A stretch of DNA of 19,893 nucleotides from VRUE01 sp044867645 (GTDB taxonomy: Bacteria > Actinomycetota > Thermoleophilia > Solirubrobacterales > 70-9): contig JBIOVI010000046.1 of the NCBI GenBank assembly GCA_044867645.1, positions 1 to 19,893 of the forward strand, in the 5' to 3' direction. The position numbers and the translations under genes are program-made. Below are positions 8,768 to 18,523 of this stretch, one piece after another (the first letter of the stretch is position 1; each line of letters opens with the position of its first letter). The notes under the pieces are model-generated. The model had not been told where the DNA came from and searched no databases. It was given only the letters and a program-made list of their open reading frames with translations.

Positions 8768-8820
8768 GCCCTTAGCTTCGCAAACGGCAACAGCCATAGA
8801 CTGAGCGCGTGAGCGACCTG
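8756..8820. repeat. Perfect 14-bp inverted repeat over two divergent start codons
   Basis: CAGGTCGCTCACGC (8756-8769) and GCGTGAGCGACCTG (8807-8820) are perfect reverse complements, separated by 37 bases. Each arm contains the GTG start and next three codons (MSDL) of one of the two divergent genes. It may be an operator for a dimeric regulator, or the trace of a small inverted duplication. Confidence 0.75.
8797..8802 (+). promoter_or_regulatory. -10 box of the ROK kinase gene, probably leaderless
   Basis: TAGACT fits the TANNNT consensus and ends 6 bases before the GTG at 8809. There is no Shine-Dalgarno sequence between them. Transcription would start at or next to the start codon, giving a leaderless mRNA. 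The -35 region is weak. Confidence 0.5.
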
Positions 8821-9771
8821 CGTGGCGGCATCGACCTGGGCGGCACCAAGATCCAGACCGCGATCGTCGATCCCAGCGGGAGCGTCCGCGGGGAAGCGCG
8901 TCAGCCCACTCCGATCTCCGGCGGACCCGCCGATGTCGCAAGAGCGATGGAGGGCGCGCTGCGCGAAGCAGCCGCCGCGGCGGGAGTGGAGCCCGACACT
9001 CTGGCTGGAGTCGGGATCGGCTCGCCTGGCGACGCCGACGAGAAGACCGGCATCGTCTCCTCGGCCCGCAACCTGCCGGGCTGGGAAGGCAGCTTCCCGC
9101 TCGGAGAGACTCTCTCCAAGGCCCTCGGGACCGAGGTCCGGATCGGCAACGACGTGCAGGTGGCGACCGAGGCGGAGTTCCACCTCGGCGCCGGGCGTGA
9201 GTTCCAGAGCCTGATCGGCGTCTTCTGGGGAACCGGCGTCGGCGGCGGGCTCGTCCTCGACGGCAAGCCGTGGCTGGGACGCGGCGCAGCCGGCGAGATC
9301 GGCCACATGGTCGTCAAGCGCGGCGGCGCCAAGTGCCCCTGCGGGCGCAGGGGATGCATGGAGGCCTACGCTGGCCGTTCGGCGATGGAAGCCGAGGCGC
9401 GACGGGAGCACAAAGAGGGCCACAAGACCGACCTCTTCAAGCTGATGGAGAAGCACGGCAAACCTCGCCTCACCAGCGGCATCTGGGAGCGGGCGATAGA
9501 CCACGGCGATCGCCTCGCGACGAAGCTGATCGACCGGGCGATCGAGGCGCTCGGTACCGGCATCGCATCTGCCGTGAACCTGCTCGACCCCGAAGCGGTG
9601 ATCGTCGGCGGTGGCCTTGGCATCCGTTTCGGCGATCGGTACATGGAGCCACTAAAAAAAGAGATGGGCGTGCACCTCTTCGTCGACGAGCGCCCGCCCG
9701 CCGTACGGGTCGCCTCGCTCGGCGACCTCGGCGGGGCGATCGGCGCCTCGCTCCTGGTCAGGCCGGCGTAG
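8809..9771 (+). CDS. ROK family sugar kinase, glucokinase-like
   Basis: The 320-residue product is a full-length ROK kinase. It has the phosphate-binding DLGGTK (9-14), the catalytic aspartate in GND (D115), GTGVGGGLV (141-149) and the EIGH motif (163-166). The ROK zinc motif is CPCGRRGC (C176, C178, C183, with H166 as the fourth ligand). No N-terminal helix-turn-helix is present, so it is an enzyme and not a NagC-type repressor. Glucose phosphorylation is the likeliest reaction, but ROK substrate range cannot be read from sequence. The frame contains CTA AAA AAA near 9652, an A7 run unusual in this GC-rich DNA. Its 3' end overlaps the original end of the decayed vapC by 14 bases. Confidence 0.93.
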   Translation: MSDLRGGIDLGGTKIQTAIVDPSGSVRGEARQPTPISGGPADVARAMEGALREAAAAAGVEPDTLAGVGIGSPGDADEKTGIVSSARNLPGWEGSFPLGETLSKALGTEVRIGNDVQVATEAEFHLGAGREFQSLIGVFWGTGVGGGLVLDGKPWLGRGAAGEIGHMVVKRGGAKCPCGRRGCMEAYAGRSAMEAEARREHKEGHKTDLFKLMEKHGKPRLTSGIWERAIDHGDRLATKLIDRAIEALGTGIASAVNLLDPEAVIVGGGLGIRFGDRYMEPLKKEMGVHLFVDERPPAVRVASLGDLGGAIGASLLVRPA

Positions 9772-10155
9772 CTACCTTCAGGCCGTGGTCTTCAGCGGCC
9801 TTACCCAGGCGCTCGTCATGGTGACAAACACGCCGACCTCCTCGCGAACGCTGAGCGCGGTTGCCAGATGAAGCGCATCCAGGCTTCGCAGAACGGTCGG
9901 CTCTAGCTCAGTGGCTTTGTCCAGGACGGAATCGTCGAGAGGTAAGAGCGAAATGCCCTCCAGCCAGCTGCGGGCCTCGTAGGCGTCCTCGGCACTGCGA
10001 CGAGCACAGGCTCGAATCGACTCGACCGCCAGAAGAGCACTCGATACATAGTCGTCCCAATTGGCCAACTCAGCCAACAGAGCCGTTGCATCGCTCTCTT
10101 GAAGCAACGCCTTCACATAGGCCGAGCTATCGAGATACGCGACCCGAGCGGCTAT
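9758..10155 (-). pseudogene. Frameshifted VapC-type PIN-domain toxin, lacking a normal start codon
   Basis: The open frame 9778-10116 is only part of a PIN ribonuclease. Reading upstream in the same frame restores the first PIN strand (VAYLDSSAYVKALL) with its catalytic aspartate, but no ATG, GTG or TTG lies there. ATA at 10153-10155 overlaps the antitoxin stop as ATAG, where ATGA would be expected. At 9818-9819 one base is missing. Shifting frame there turns FVT-MTSAW into FVT-x-DERLGKAAEDHGLKVATPA, the standard PIN C-terminus with its last acidic residue, ending at 9758. The other acidic residues (AVESIRA, SLDALHLA) are present. Corrected length is 132 residues, normal for VapC. As it stands the toxin is probably inactive, unless the frameshift is a sequencing error. 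Confidence 0.85.
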
Positions 10156-10433
10156 AACCGCTCCTCCCGCTCCGCGTCGAGCAACTCGATACTCGAGGGG
10201 CCTCCCGCGGGCTTCCGCGGCGACGCCTTGGCAAGCTCCAGCAGATCAGCGGTCGGCATCGTCGCGCCCCGCTCGGCGACGAGACGAGCGATTACCGAGT
10301 CCGCCGGCCCGGAGGGCACTAGCCGGGCAACCTCGCGTCCTCGCTCGGTAACCCTGAAGCTGCCACCGTCCTTGACCTCCATGAGGTAGCGAGACAGGTT
10401 CTGGCGAAGCTCACGAACGCCCACCGAGTTCAT
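10152..10433 (-). CDS. Phd/YefM-type antitoxin of the vapC module
   Basis: The 93-residue product starts MNSVGVRELRQNLSRYLMEV and continues with GGSFRVTERGREVARLVP, the DNA-binding Phd/YefM fold (about residues 1-50). The acidic tail ending ELLDAEREERL would bind the toxin. The ATG at 10433 matches family starts better than the in-frame GTG nine bases upstream. Its stop overlaps the toxin's presumed first codon, as in working toxin-antitoxin pairs. It appears intact although the toxin is decayed, so it may now be an orphan antitoxin or a stand-alone repressor. Confidence 0.88.
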   Translation of the reverse strand: MNSVGVRELRQNLSRYLMEVKDGGSFRVTERGREVARLVPSGPADSVIARLVAERGATMPTADLLELAKASPRKPAGGPSSIELLDAEREERL

Positions 10434-10440
10434 GTGCGTC

Positions 10441-10468
10441 ACGGTAGCACGTAAGAAACCCGTGTCGA
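10441..10468 (-). promoter_or_regulatory. Promoter of the antitoxin gene
   Basis: On the minus strand, TCGACA (10463-10468, five of six matches to TTGACA) is followed by a 16-base spacer and TACCGT (10441-10446). The -10 box ends 7 bases before the ATG at 10433, and there is no Shine-Dalgarno sequence, so the transcript is probably leaderless. Confidence 0.55.
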
Positions 10469-10478
10469 GGCTTTTTGT

Positions 10479-11705
10479 CTACACCCGTCCAGCCGCCTGG
10501 CGCTGCTGGCGAGCGATCGCGTCGACGAGGACGGCGAGCAGGAGGACGCCGCCGGTGACCATGAACTTGACCGCCGAGGAGAGCGCCAGCAGGTCCATCC
10601 CGTTGGAGATCGAGCCGATCACCAGAGCACCGAGCAAGGCGGTCCAGACCGCGCCGCGGCCGCCGAAGAGGCTGGTGCCGGCGATCACGGGTCCGGCGAT
10701 CGCGAGCAGCAGCAGTTCGCTGCCGCCCGAGCCCTGGTTGACCGCGAGCAGGCGCGAGGCCGCCATGATGCCGCCGATCGCCGCCATCGAGCCGGCGATG
10801 GCGAAGACGGTCACCCGCACTGCGTTGACCCGGATGCCGGCACGGCGAGCCGCCTCGGCGTTGCCGCCGACGGCGTAGACATGGCGGCCGAAGCGAGTTC
10901 GCTTGGCGATGTATTCGAAGCCGAGGACAAAGGCGAGCAGGATCAGCAGGGCCAGCGGCACGCCGCGATCGGAGTTGAGGATCGCCACGACGACGATCGC
11001 GATCGCCGACACCAGGCCGACCCTGAGCAAGAGCGTCGGCACGCTCTCTCCGGCGAGTCCCGCCGCCACCCGGCGGCGGTGGCCGAGCAAGACCACCGCG
11101 GCAAAGACGGCGATGATGATCGCGCAGAAGATCCAGCCCACCGCGTCGGAGTAGAAGGTGTTGGCCAACCCGGTGATCTTGGGGTCGGTGATGTTGATCG
11201 ACCCGGTCGATCCGAGCACCTCCAGCAAGGCCCCCTGCCAGGCCAGCAACCCCGCAAGGGTCACTACGAAGGAGGGGATGACGAAGCGGCTGAAGAGAGA
11301 GCCCTGGAGCAGGCCGATCGCGGTGCCAACGAGGACCGCTGCCGCAATTGCCAGGTAGGGGCTCCAGCCATGGTTGACGTTCAGCACCGCCATCACCGCG
11401 CCGGCGAGACCGCTAACCGCCCCCACCGAGAGGTCGATCTCACCGAGCAGCAGCACGTAGACGATGCCGACCGAGATCAGCCCGATCGCGGTGATCTGCA
11501 GCATCAGGTTGGTCAGGTTCTCGGCGGAGAGGAAGCGGTCGTTCTGGGACTGGAAGATGATCCAGATCAGGGCCAGGCCGAGGACGACGCGAACGGACGC
11601 GAGGTCCCCCTGGACGAGGCGACGCAGGGACTCGCGGCTGAGCAGGCCCGAGCCACCGGAGTCCTCGGCCACCGGTGCCGGTGCGGTTGCGCCCTCGCCC
11701 CTCAT
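10479..11705 (-). CDS. Sugar ABC transporter permease (XylH/RbsC-like, BPD_transp_2)
   Basis: The 408-residue protein is a multi-spanning membrane subunit of a carbohydrate importer. About 35 cytoplasmic residues precede the first hydrophobic segment (VVLGLALIWIIF). The conserved LLLGEIDLSVGAVSGLAGAV segment is typical of XylH/RbsC/AraH-like permeases, as are SRFVIPSFVVTLAG and the late loop RTRFGRHVYAVGGNAEAARRAGI, which contacts the ATPase. Length and the wide loop around FYSDAVGW match the XylH branch more than RbsC. Its ATG overlaps the ATPase stop as ATGA. The specific sugar cannot be told; xylose-like pentoses or hexoses are likely. Confidence 0.94.
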   Translation of the reverse strand: MRGEGATAPAPVAEDSGGSGLLSRESLRRLVQGDLASVRVVLGLALIWIIFQSQNDRFLSAENLTNLMLQITAIGLISVGIVYVLLLGEIDLSVGAVSGLAGAVMAVLNVNHGWSPYLAIAAAVLVGTAIGLLQGSLFSRFVIPSFVVTLAGLLAWQGALLEVLGSTGSINITDPKITGLANTFYSDAVGWIFCAIIIAVFAAVVLLGHRRRVAAGLAGESVPTLLLRVGLVSAIAIVVVAILNSDRGVPLALLILLAFVLGFEYIAKRTRFGRHVYAVGGNAEAARRAGIRVNAVRVTVFAIAGSMAAIGGIMAASRLLAVNQGSGGSELLLLAIAGPVIAGTSLFGGRGAVWTALLGALVIGSISNGMDLLALSSAVKFMVTGGVLLLAVLVDAIARQQRQAAGRV

Positions 11706-12499
11706 CCCTCCCCCTCTCGCTCGTTCCTGTCGTTGCGGCCGTTGCCTTCGCCAACGCCGGTGATCGCCGAGACGACGTGCTCCTCGGTCGTCTCTTCGGC
11801 CTTGAAGTCCCCGGTGGATCGGCCGAGGCGCAAAACGACGATCCGGTCCGCGACCTCGAAGACGTTCGCCAGGTTGTGGCTGATCACGACCACCCCCAGG
11901 CCGCGCTCGCGCAACCGCCCGATCAGCTCCAGCACCTGCTTGGTCTGGGGTACCCCGAGCGCGGCCGTCGGCTCGTCCAGCAGCACGACCCGGGGCTCGC
12001 CGAGAAGGGAACGGGCGACCGCGACCTGCTGGCGCTGACCGCCGGAGAGGGTTCCGACCTCGGTGCGCAGGCTGGGGATCGTCACGGCGAGGCTGGAGAG
12101 CAGCTCACCCGCCCGGTGCTCCATCTTCGACTCGTCGAGCTGGCGCGAGACCTCACCCGGCCCCCGCGATATCTCCTCCTGCCCGAGGAAGATGTTGGCG
12201 ACTACGTCGAGGTTGTCGCAGAGGGCGAGGTCCTGGTAGACGGTCGCGATCCCGAGCTGGGTCGCGTCCTGGGGCCGCGAAACCTTGATCTCGCGGCCGT
12301 CGAAGCGCATCTTGCCCTCATCGGCGGAGTGGATGCCAGCGATCGTCTTCACCATCGTCGACTTGCCGGCGCCGTTGTCGCCGACCAAGCCGACCACCTC
12401 ACCGGCGTGGACGGCGAAGTCGACCCGGTCCAGAGCCTGGACCGGGCCAAATCGCTTGCTCACTCCCTCCAGCTCGAGGAGGGCGCTGTTTGAGCTCAT
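11702..12499 (-). CDS. Sugar ABC transporter ATP-binding protein, single domain
   Basis: This 265-residue ATPase energises the importer. It has Walker A GDNGAGKST (40-48), Q-loop VYQDLAL (88-94), signature LSGGQ (151-155), Walker B VVLLDEP (171-177) and the switch histidine in VISHN. Most RbsA/XylG proteins have two such domains in about 500 residues; this is a single-domain form like FrcA, which would work as a dimer. I chose ATG at 12499, 19 bases after the binding-protein stop. An ATG at 12610 is in frame but lies inside the binding-protein gene. The C-terminus is a charged tail (GVGEGNGRNDRNEREGEG). Confidence 0.95.
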   Translation of the reverse strand: MSSNSALLELEGVSKRFGPVQALDRVDFAVHAGEVVGLVGDNGAGKSTMVKTIAGIHSADEGKMRFDGREIKVSRPQDATQLGIATVYQDLALCDNLDVVANIFLGQEEISRGPGEVSRQLDESKMEHRAGELLSSLAVTIPSLRTEVGTLSGGQRQQVAVARSLLGEPRVVLLDEPTAALGVPQTKQVLELIGRLRERGLGVVVISHNLANVFEVADRIVVLRLGRSTGDFKAEETTEEHVVSAITGVGEGNGRNDRNEREGEG

Positions 12500-12518
12500 C
12501 GCTCCGCTCTCCCGCCCG

Positions 12519-13607
12519 CTAGGAGATCCCCAGTTCTTCGCATGCTTTCGCGTAGGGGCCGGTGCAGAGTTCGCCGGCGGTGATGAATTCGTCTTTGACC
12601 ACCGTGTCATTGACGTTTTCCTTGGTCACCGCGACAGGTTCGAGCAGGACCGACGGCACTTTGGTTTTGCCGTTGTCGACTTCTTCGGTGATCTTGCTTT
12701 TCGGGAATTCCTTGTCTTCGGCAAGCGCGACAGCGATTTCGGCAGCCACTTTCGTCTGCTTGTCGGTCGCCTTGTAGACGGTCATGTACTGCTGTCCGGC
12801 GATGATTCGCTGCACGCCGGTGACAGTGGCATCCTGCCCGGTACTCGGCTTTTCTTCTGGATTGACGCCGGCCGACTTCATCGCGGCGATCGAGCCGGCA
12901 GCCATTTCGTCGTTGGCTCCATAGACACCTTCGAACCCGTTCTTACCGAGCGCGGTGATCGCCTGCTGCATCTCGTTCTGGGCGTTCGTCGCCGACCATT
13001 CCGGCGTGTCGTATTCCTTGGCGACTTTGACACCGGCGGCTTCGAACCCTTTGTTCGAGCCTTCCTTGAAGAGCGCTGCGTTGCTGTCGGCCGGATCGCC
13101 GTTGATCTTCACGATCGGGCCGCCGGCACTGCCGTCTTCTTTCAGTTTCGCCGCCAGCGTTTCTGCCTGTAGTTCGCCGACCTCGACGTTGTCGAAGGAG
13201 ACGTAGTAGTCGACGTCGGCGTTTTCGATCAACCGGTCGTATGAGAGGACGGGAACGTTTTGGGCTTTCGCCTTTTCGACCATTGCCGCTGCCGATTTGG
13301 CGTCGACCGGGTCGAGGACCATCACTTCGGCCCCTTGGGTGAGAGCCGCTTCAGCCTGGCTCTGCTGTTTGGAGGCATCCCCGGTTGCGTTGCTGTAGAG
13401 GATTTCGCAGTCTTCGCATTCCGCTTCGACGTTTTCTTCGAATTCGGGACGGTCGTGCGCTTCGTAGCGGGGCGTCTCGTTCTCGGGCAAGAGGAGTGCG
13501 ATCTTCGCCCCACCCCCTCCATCGCTACCGCCACAACCGACGATGAGGATAAGGGCCGCGAGGAGGAATGCCGCAGCCGTCAGGCGCTTCGAAACCAAGT
13601 GGGACAT
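12519..13607 (-). CDS. Sugar ABC transporter substrate-binding lipoprotein
   Basis: The 362-residue protein is the extracytoplasmic binding subunit. It has a lipoprotein signal (basic start, hydrophobic LTAAAFLLAALILIVGC with the lipobox IVGC, cysteine about residue 25) and a short glycine linker. A periplasmic-binding fold of the XylF/ChvE type (Peripla_BP_4) follows: KIALLLPE, LDPVDAKSAAAMV, PVLSYDRLIENADVDYYVSFDN, VYGANDEMAAGSIAAMKSAG, GQDATVTGVQRIIAGQQYMTVYK. It is anchored outside the membrane and passes a sugar to the permease. From about codon 50 on nearly all glutamates are GAA and many lysines AAA, unlike the GAG/AAG-rich neighbours. It has a strong AAGGAGA ribosome binding site. Confidence 0.95.
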   Translation of the reverse strand: MSHLVSKRLTAAAFLLAALILIVGCGGSDGGGGAKIALLLPENETPRYEAHDRPEFEENVEAECEDCEILYSNATGDASKQQSQAEAALTQGAEVMVLDPVDAKSAAAMVEKAKAQNVPVLSYDRLIENADVDYYVSFDNVEVGELQAETLAAKLKEDGSAGGPIVKINGDPADSNAALFKEGSNKGFEAAGVKVAKEYDTPEWSATNAQNEMQQAITALGKNGFEGVYGANDEMAAGSIAAMKSAGVNPEEKPSTGQDATVTGVQRIIAGQQYMTVYKATDKQTKVAAEIAVALAEDKEFPKSKITEEVDNGKTKVPSVLLEPVAVTKENVNDTVVKDEFITAGELCTGPYAKACEELGIS

Positions 13608-13613
13608 GAGCGT

Positions 13614-13666
13614 TCTCCTTTCGCCCTGCCCTCTACCCGCTCGCCGCGAACTTCACTCAAAATGTA
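13614..13666 (-). promoter_or_regulatory. Ribosome binding site and possible promoter of the sugar ABC operon
   Basis: AAGGAGA (13614-13620 on the minus strand) lies 6 bases before the binding-protein ATG. Further upstream TACATT (13661-13666) is a possible -10 box, giving a leader of about 45 bases. The -35 element is not convincing, which would suit an activated or repressed operon. Confidence 0.45.
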
Positions 13667-13701
13667 GCGCTCGGCACAAGTGGGCACCAGAGCGTTAAGG
13701 C

Positions 13702-13718
13702 CCAGTTGAGTCAACCGG
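13702..13718. promoter_or_regulatory. Palindrome upstream of the sugar ABC operon, possible operator
   Basis: GTTGA-G-TCAAC (13705-13715) is a perfect palindrome. With CC and GG outside one mismatch it extends to 17 bp. It lies about 45 bases upstream of the possible -10 box, in the 135-base gap between uvrA and the ABC operon. The symmetry suits a dimeric regulator. The regulator is not in this window. Confidence 0.4.
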
Positions 13719-13742
13719 CAGCCACCCCCGGGTGCAACCGGC

Positions 13743-16619
<2,877 letters not shown>

Positions 16620-16628
16620 TACCCGCCG

Positions 16629-16634
16629 ATTCTA
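16629..16634 (-). promoter_or_regulatory. -10 box of uvrA
   Basis: The minus strand reads TAGAAT here, 9 bases before the GTG start of uvrA. The leader would be only a few bases, and no Shine-Dalgarno sequence is present. The LexA box lies 6 bases upstream of this hexamer, inside the usual spacer between -35 and -10. Confidence 0.6.
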
Positions 16635-16640
16635 CGCAGG

Positions 16641-16654
16641 CGAACAGATGTTCC
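16641..16654. promoter_or_regulatory. LexA (SOS) box in the uvrA promoter
   Basis: CGAACAGATGTTCC matches the Gram-positive/actinobacterial LexA consensus CGAACRNRYGTTYC at every position. It lies 21 bases upstream of the uvrA start and between the promoter elements, where a bound repressor would block RNA polymerase. It also faces the divergent AbiEi-like gene about 80 bases away and might affect that gene too. Confidence 0.85.
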
Positions 16655-16732
16655 CCCAAGCCTCTGCGCAAATTGCGGCGTTCACATCTCCCTAAGGGGC
16701 CGAGCCCTGCTCCGTTCGCACTTATGGTCGGT

Positions 16733-17648
16733 ATGCGACAAGAAGTGCGAACGCACCGGCGGCTGGCCGCGCTCGCAGCGAAGCAGCACGGCATTGTCAC
16801 GATGAGGCAGCTGCGCCACCTGGGTTACTCGACGGCGGCGGTCAGGCGTGCGAAGGAGGCGGGGCGTCTGCACCGCGTCCATCGCGGCGTCTACGCGGTG
16901 GGCCATGCGCGACTCACTCAACACGGACGCTGCCTGGCGGCGGTCGCCGCGTGCGGACCGGAAGCGCTTCTCAGCCACGCGTCCGCCGCGTGGCTTTGGG
17001 GACTGCTCGTGCCCTGCCCAGCGGAAGTCGAGGTGACGGTGAGGACGCGGCGGCATCGGCGTAAGTCGGTACGCGTCCACTTCGCGGCACTTGCCGACGA
17101 GGATTGGGCGAGGTCGGAGGGGATCCCGGCGATCGCGGTCCCGCGCACCCTGCTTGACCTGGCCGCTACCGGGAGTCGCTTGCGGCTCGATCGCGCGGTA
17201 CAGAAGGCCCGAGCGCCTGGACCTGCTAGACACCGCCGCGATCGACGCGCTGCTGCAAAAGCGCTGCGGCGCGCCGGGGACCGCCCCGCTCCGCCAGGCG
17301 CTGGAGATCTACCGCGACCCGGTCTTCGCGCGCTCGCGCCCCGAGCGGCTGCTCCTCGACCTGGTGAAGAGGGCAAGGCTGCCGCGTCCTGCAATCAACA
17401 CCTACGTTGAGGGGCATGAGATCGACGCCTACTGGGAGCGCGAGCGTTTCGCGGTGGAAGTCGACGGATGGGATGCGCACCGGAGCCGCGTAGCCTTCGA
17501 GCAGGATCCTGTCCGGCAGGAAGAATTGAAGCTCGCGGGAATCGACTCGATCCGCCTGACGGCCAGACGCATCGAAAGGGAACCCGCGCAAGTGGCCGAG
17601 CGGCTCGGAATCCTGCTTGCGCGACGCAGAGGGAGACCTGGTCAGTAG
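16733..17648 (+). pseudogene. Frameshifted AbiEi-type / DUF559 protein
   Basis: The N-terminal part (to about 17207) encodes a winged-helix AbiEi-type antitoxin domain (LAAKQHGIVTMRQLRHLGYS...RLHRVHRGVYAVG, LSHASAAWLWGL). The C-terminal part, in another frame, encodes a Vsr/DUF559-like nuclease fold (SRPERLLLDLV, EIDAYWERERFAVEVDGWDAH, LAGIDSIRLT). One extra C in GCCC at 17207-17210 separates them. Removing it joins VQKA to ERLDLLDTAAIDALL and gives one 304-residue protein, a normal length for this actinobacterial family. Such genes are common, often in many copies, and their function is unknown. The start is ATG at 16733 or 16724; TATGGT 4 bases before 16733 may be a -10 box. Its end overlaps the thioredoxin gene by 3 bases. 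Confidence 0.85.
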
Positions 17649-18406
17649 AGGACGGCGGCGAGACGCTTGCGGTACTCGCGGGCGGTCGGGTCGCCCGGGT
17701 CGGCTTCGCTGAGGATGCCGACTATCGCGCGGCGCAGATCCTCACGCGCCTCCTCGTCCGCGCCCTGGATCTCTTCGAGAAGCGCGTCCAGGGCAGCTTC
17801 ACGCTTCTCCCCAAGCGCACCGCCGGTGGCGCCCTGGCCATCGAGCGCGGCGAAAGCCTCCTTTCCGACCCCCGCTTTTGCCAGGCGGACCCTGGCCGCT
17901 ATCCCGTCCGCGGCGAAGTCGCCGGCGTGTGGCTCGACCGCTTCGAGCGCTTCGTCCTCCGCCCCCCGCTCGAGCCGCTTGCGAGCCAGCGCTACGGCGA
18001 TGTCGGCACGCCGGGGCTCGAGCTCGCTCGCCTCGCGCAGCGACAGCTCATCGCCTTTTCCAAGCAGCTCATCGGCTCGGGACGGCGCCAGCGAGTCGAA
18101 AAGCTCCTCGACCTTCGCCTTTGGCACCGCGCCGACGAACTCTTCCACGACCTGGCCGTCGCGGAATGCCTTCACCGCTGGAATTCCCTGTACGCCGTAG
18201 CGGGCGGCGAGCGCCTGGTTGGCGTCGACGTCGACCTTGGCCAGCTCCACCTTGCCGCCACGAGCCGTCTCAGCGGCCTCCAGCGCCGGAGTCAGGGTTC
18301 GGCATGGCCCACACCACTCGGCCCAGAAGTCGACCACCACCGGGACCTCGCGAGAGCGCTCGATCACATCGCGCTCGAAATCGGTTTCGCTGACGTCAGT
18401 GGCCAC
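17642..18406 (-). CDS. Thioredoxin-TPR protein (CnoX/YbbN-like)
   Basis: The 254-residue protein has an N-terminal thioredoxin domain (about 1-110) with an intact WCGPC active site (31-35), KVDVDAN and the cis-proline in QGIPAV. An alanine-, glutamate- and leucine-rich helical C-terminal domain (about 115-254) follows, resembling the tetratricopeptide part of YbbN/CnoX. In E. coli CnoX is a chaperone and redox protector; here the canonical CGPC suggests real reductase activity as well (inference). It starts at GTG, with TAACCT ending 6 bases upstream and no Shine-Dalgarno sequence. It is transcribed divergently from the SnoaL-like gene. Confidence 0.93.
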   Translation of the reverse strand: MATDVSETDFERDVIERSREVPVVVDFWAEWCGPCRTLTPALEAAETARGGKVELAKVDVDANQALAARYGVQGIPAVKAFRDGQVVEEFVGAVPKAKVEELFDSLAPSRADELLGKGDELSLREASELEPRRADIAVALARKRLERGAEDEALEAVEPHAGDFAADGIAARVRLAKAGVGKEAFAALDGQGATGGALGEKREAALDALLEEIQGADEEAREDLRRAIVGILSEADPGDPTAREYRKRLAAVLY

Positions 18407-18412
18407 GTGGGG

Positions 18413-18418
18413 AGGTTA
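18413..18418 (-). promoter_or_regulatory. -10 box of the thioredoxin-TPR gene, probably leaderless
   Basis: TAACCT on the minus strand fits TANNNT and ends 6 bases before the GTG start. The bases between (CCCCAC) hold no ribosome binding site. The spacing is the same as for the ROK kinase gene. Confidence 0.45.
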
Positions 18419-18441
18419 GAGATCGGCTCGCGAGTGTTCCT

Positions 18442-18456
18442 GGGCTCTCCGAGCCC
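18442..18456. repeat. Perfect 6-bp inverted repeat in the divergent promoter region
   Basis: GGGCTC-TCC-GAGCCC could form a compact hairpin. It abuts the -35 hexamer of the SnoaL-like gene promoter. There is no following T-tract, so an operator role is more likely than a terminator. Confidence 0.4.
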
Positions 18457-18518
18457 TTGCGGTCGGCGGTGGATGAGCGTACGGTCTAAATCGGGCGGGG
18501 ACGATCGACCAAAGGAGG
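18457..18518 (+). promoter_or_regulatory. Promoter and ribosome binding site of the SnoaL-like gene
   Basis: TTGCGG (18457-18462), a 17-base spacer and TACGGT (18480-18485) form a reasonable sigma-70-type promoter. AAAGGAGG (18511-18518) lies 5 bases before the ATG at 18524 and is one of the strongest ribosome binding sites in the window. The leader would be about 33 bases. Confidence 0.6.
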
Positions 18519-18523
18519 AAAAG

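Noticed and set aside
10443..10478. A possible terminator between the permease gene and the antitoxin gene (T5 run and GTGT/ACAC arms)
   Set aside because: The stem is only 4 bp and the T-run is on the wrong strand for the minus-strand permease transcript.
12930..12945. A GAAC/GTTC pair inside the sugar-binding lipoprotein gene resembling a LexA box
   Set aside because: The spacer is 2 bases instead of 4 and it is inside a coding region.
17200..17215. Programmed ribosomal frameshift in the AbiEi-like gene
   Set aside because: The site GGCCCGAG has no slippery heptamer of the usual type and no evident stimulatory structure; a plain one-base insertion is simpler.
17468..18523. A long plus-strand extension upstream of the SnoaL-like gene
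   Set aside because: It runs antisense through the thioredoxin-TPR gene. The ATG at 18524 has a perfect ribosome binding site and matches the family start.
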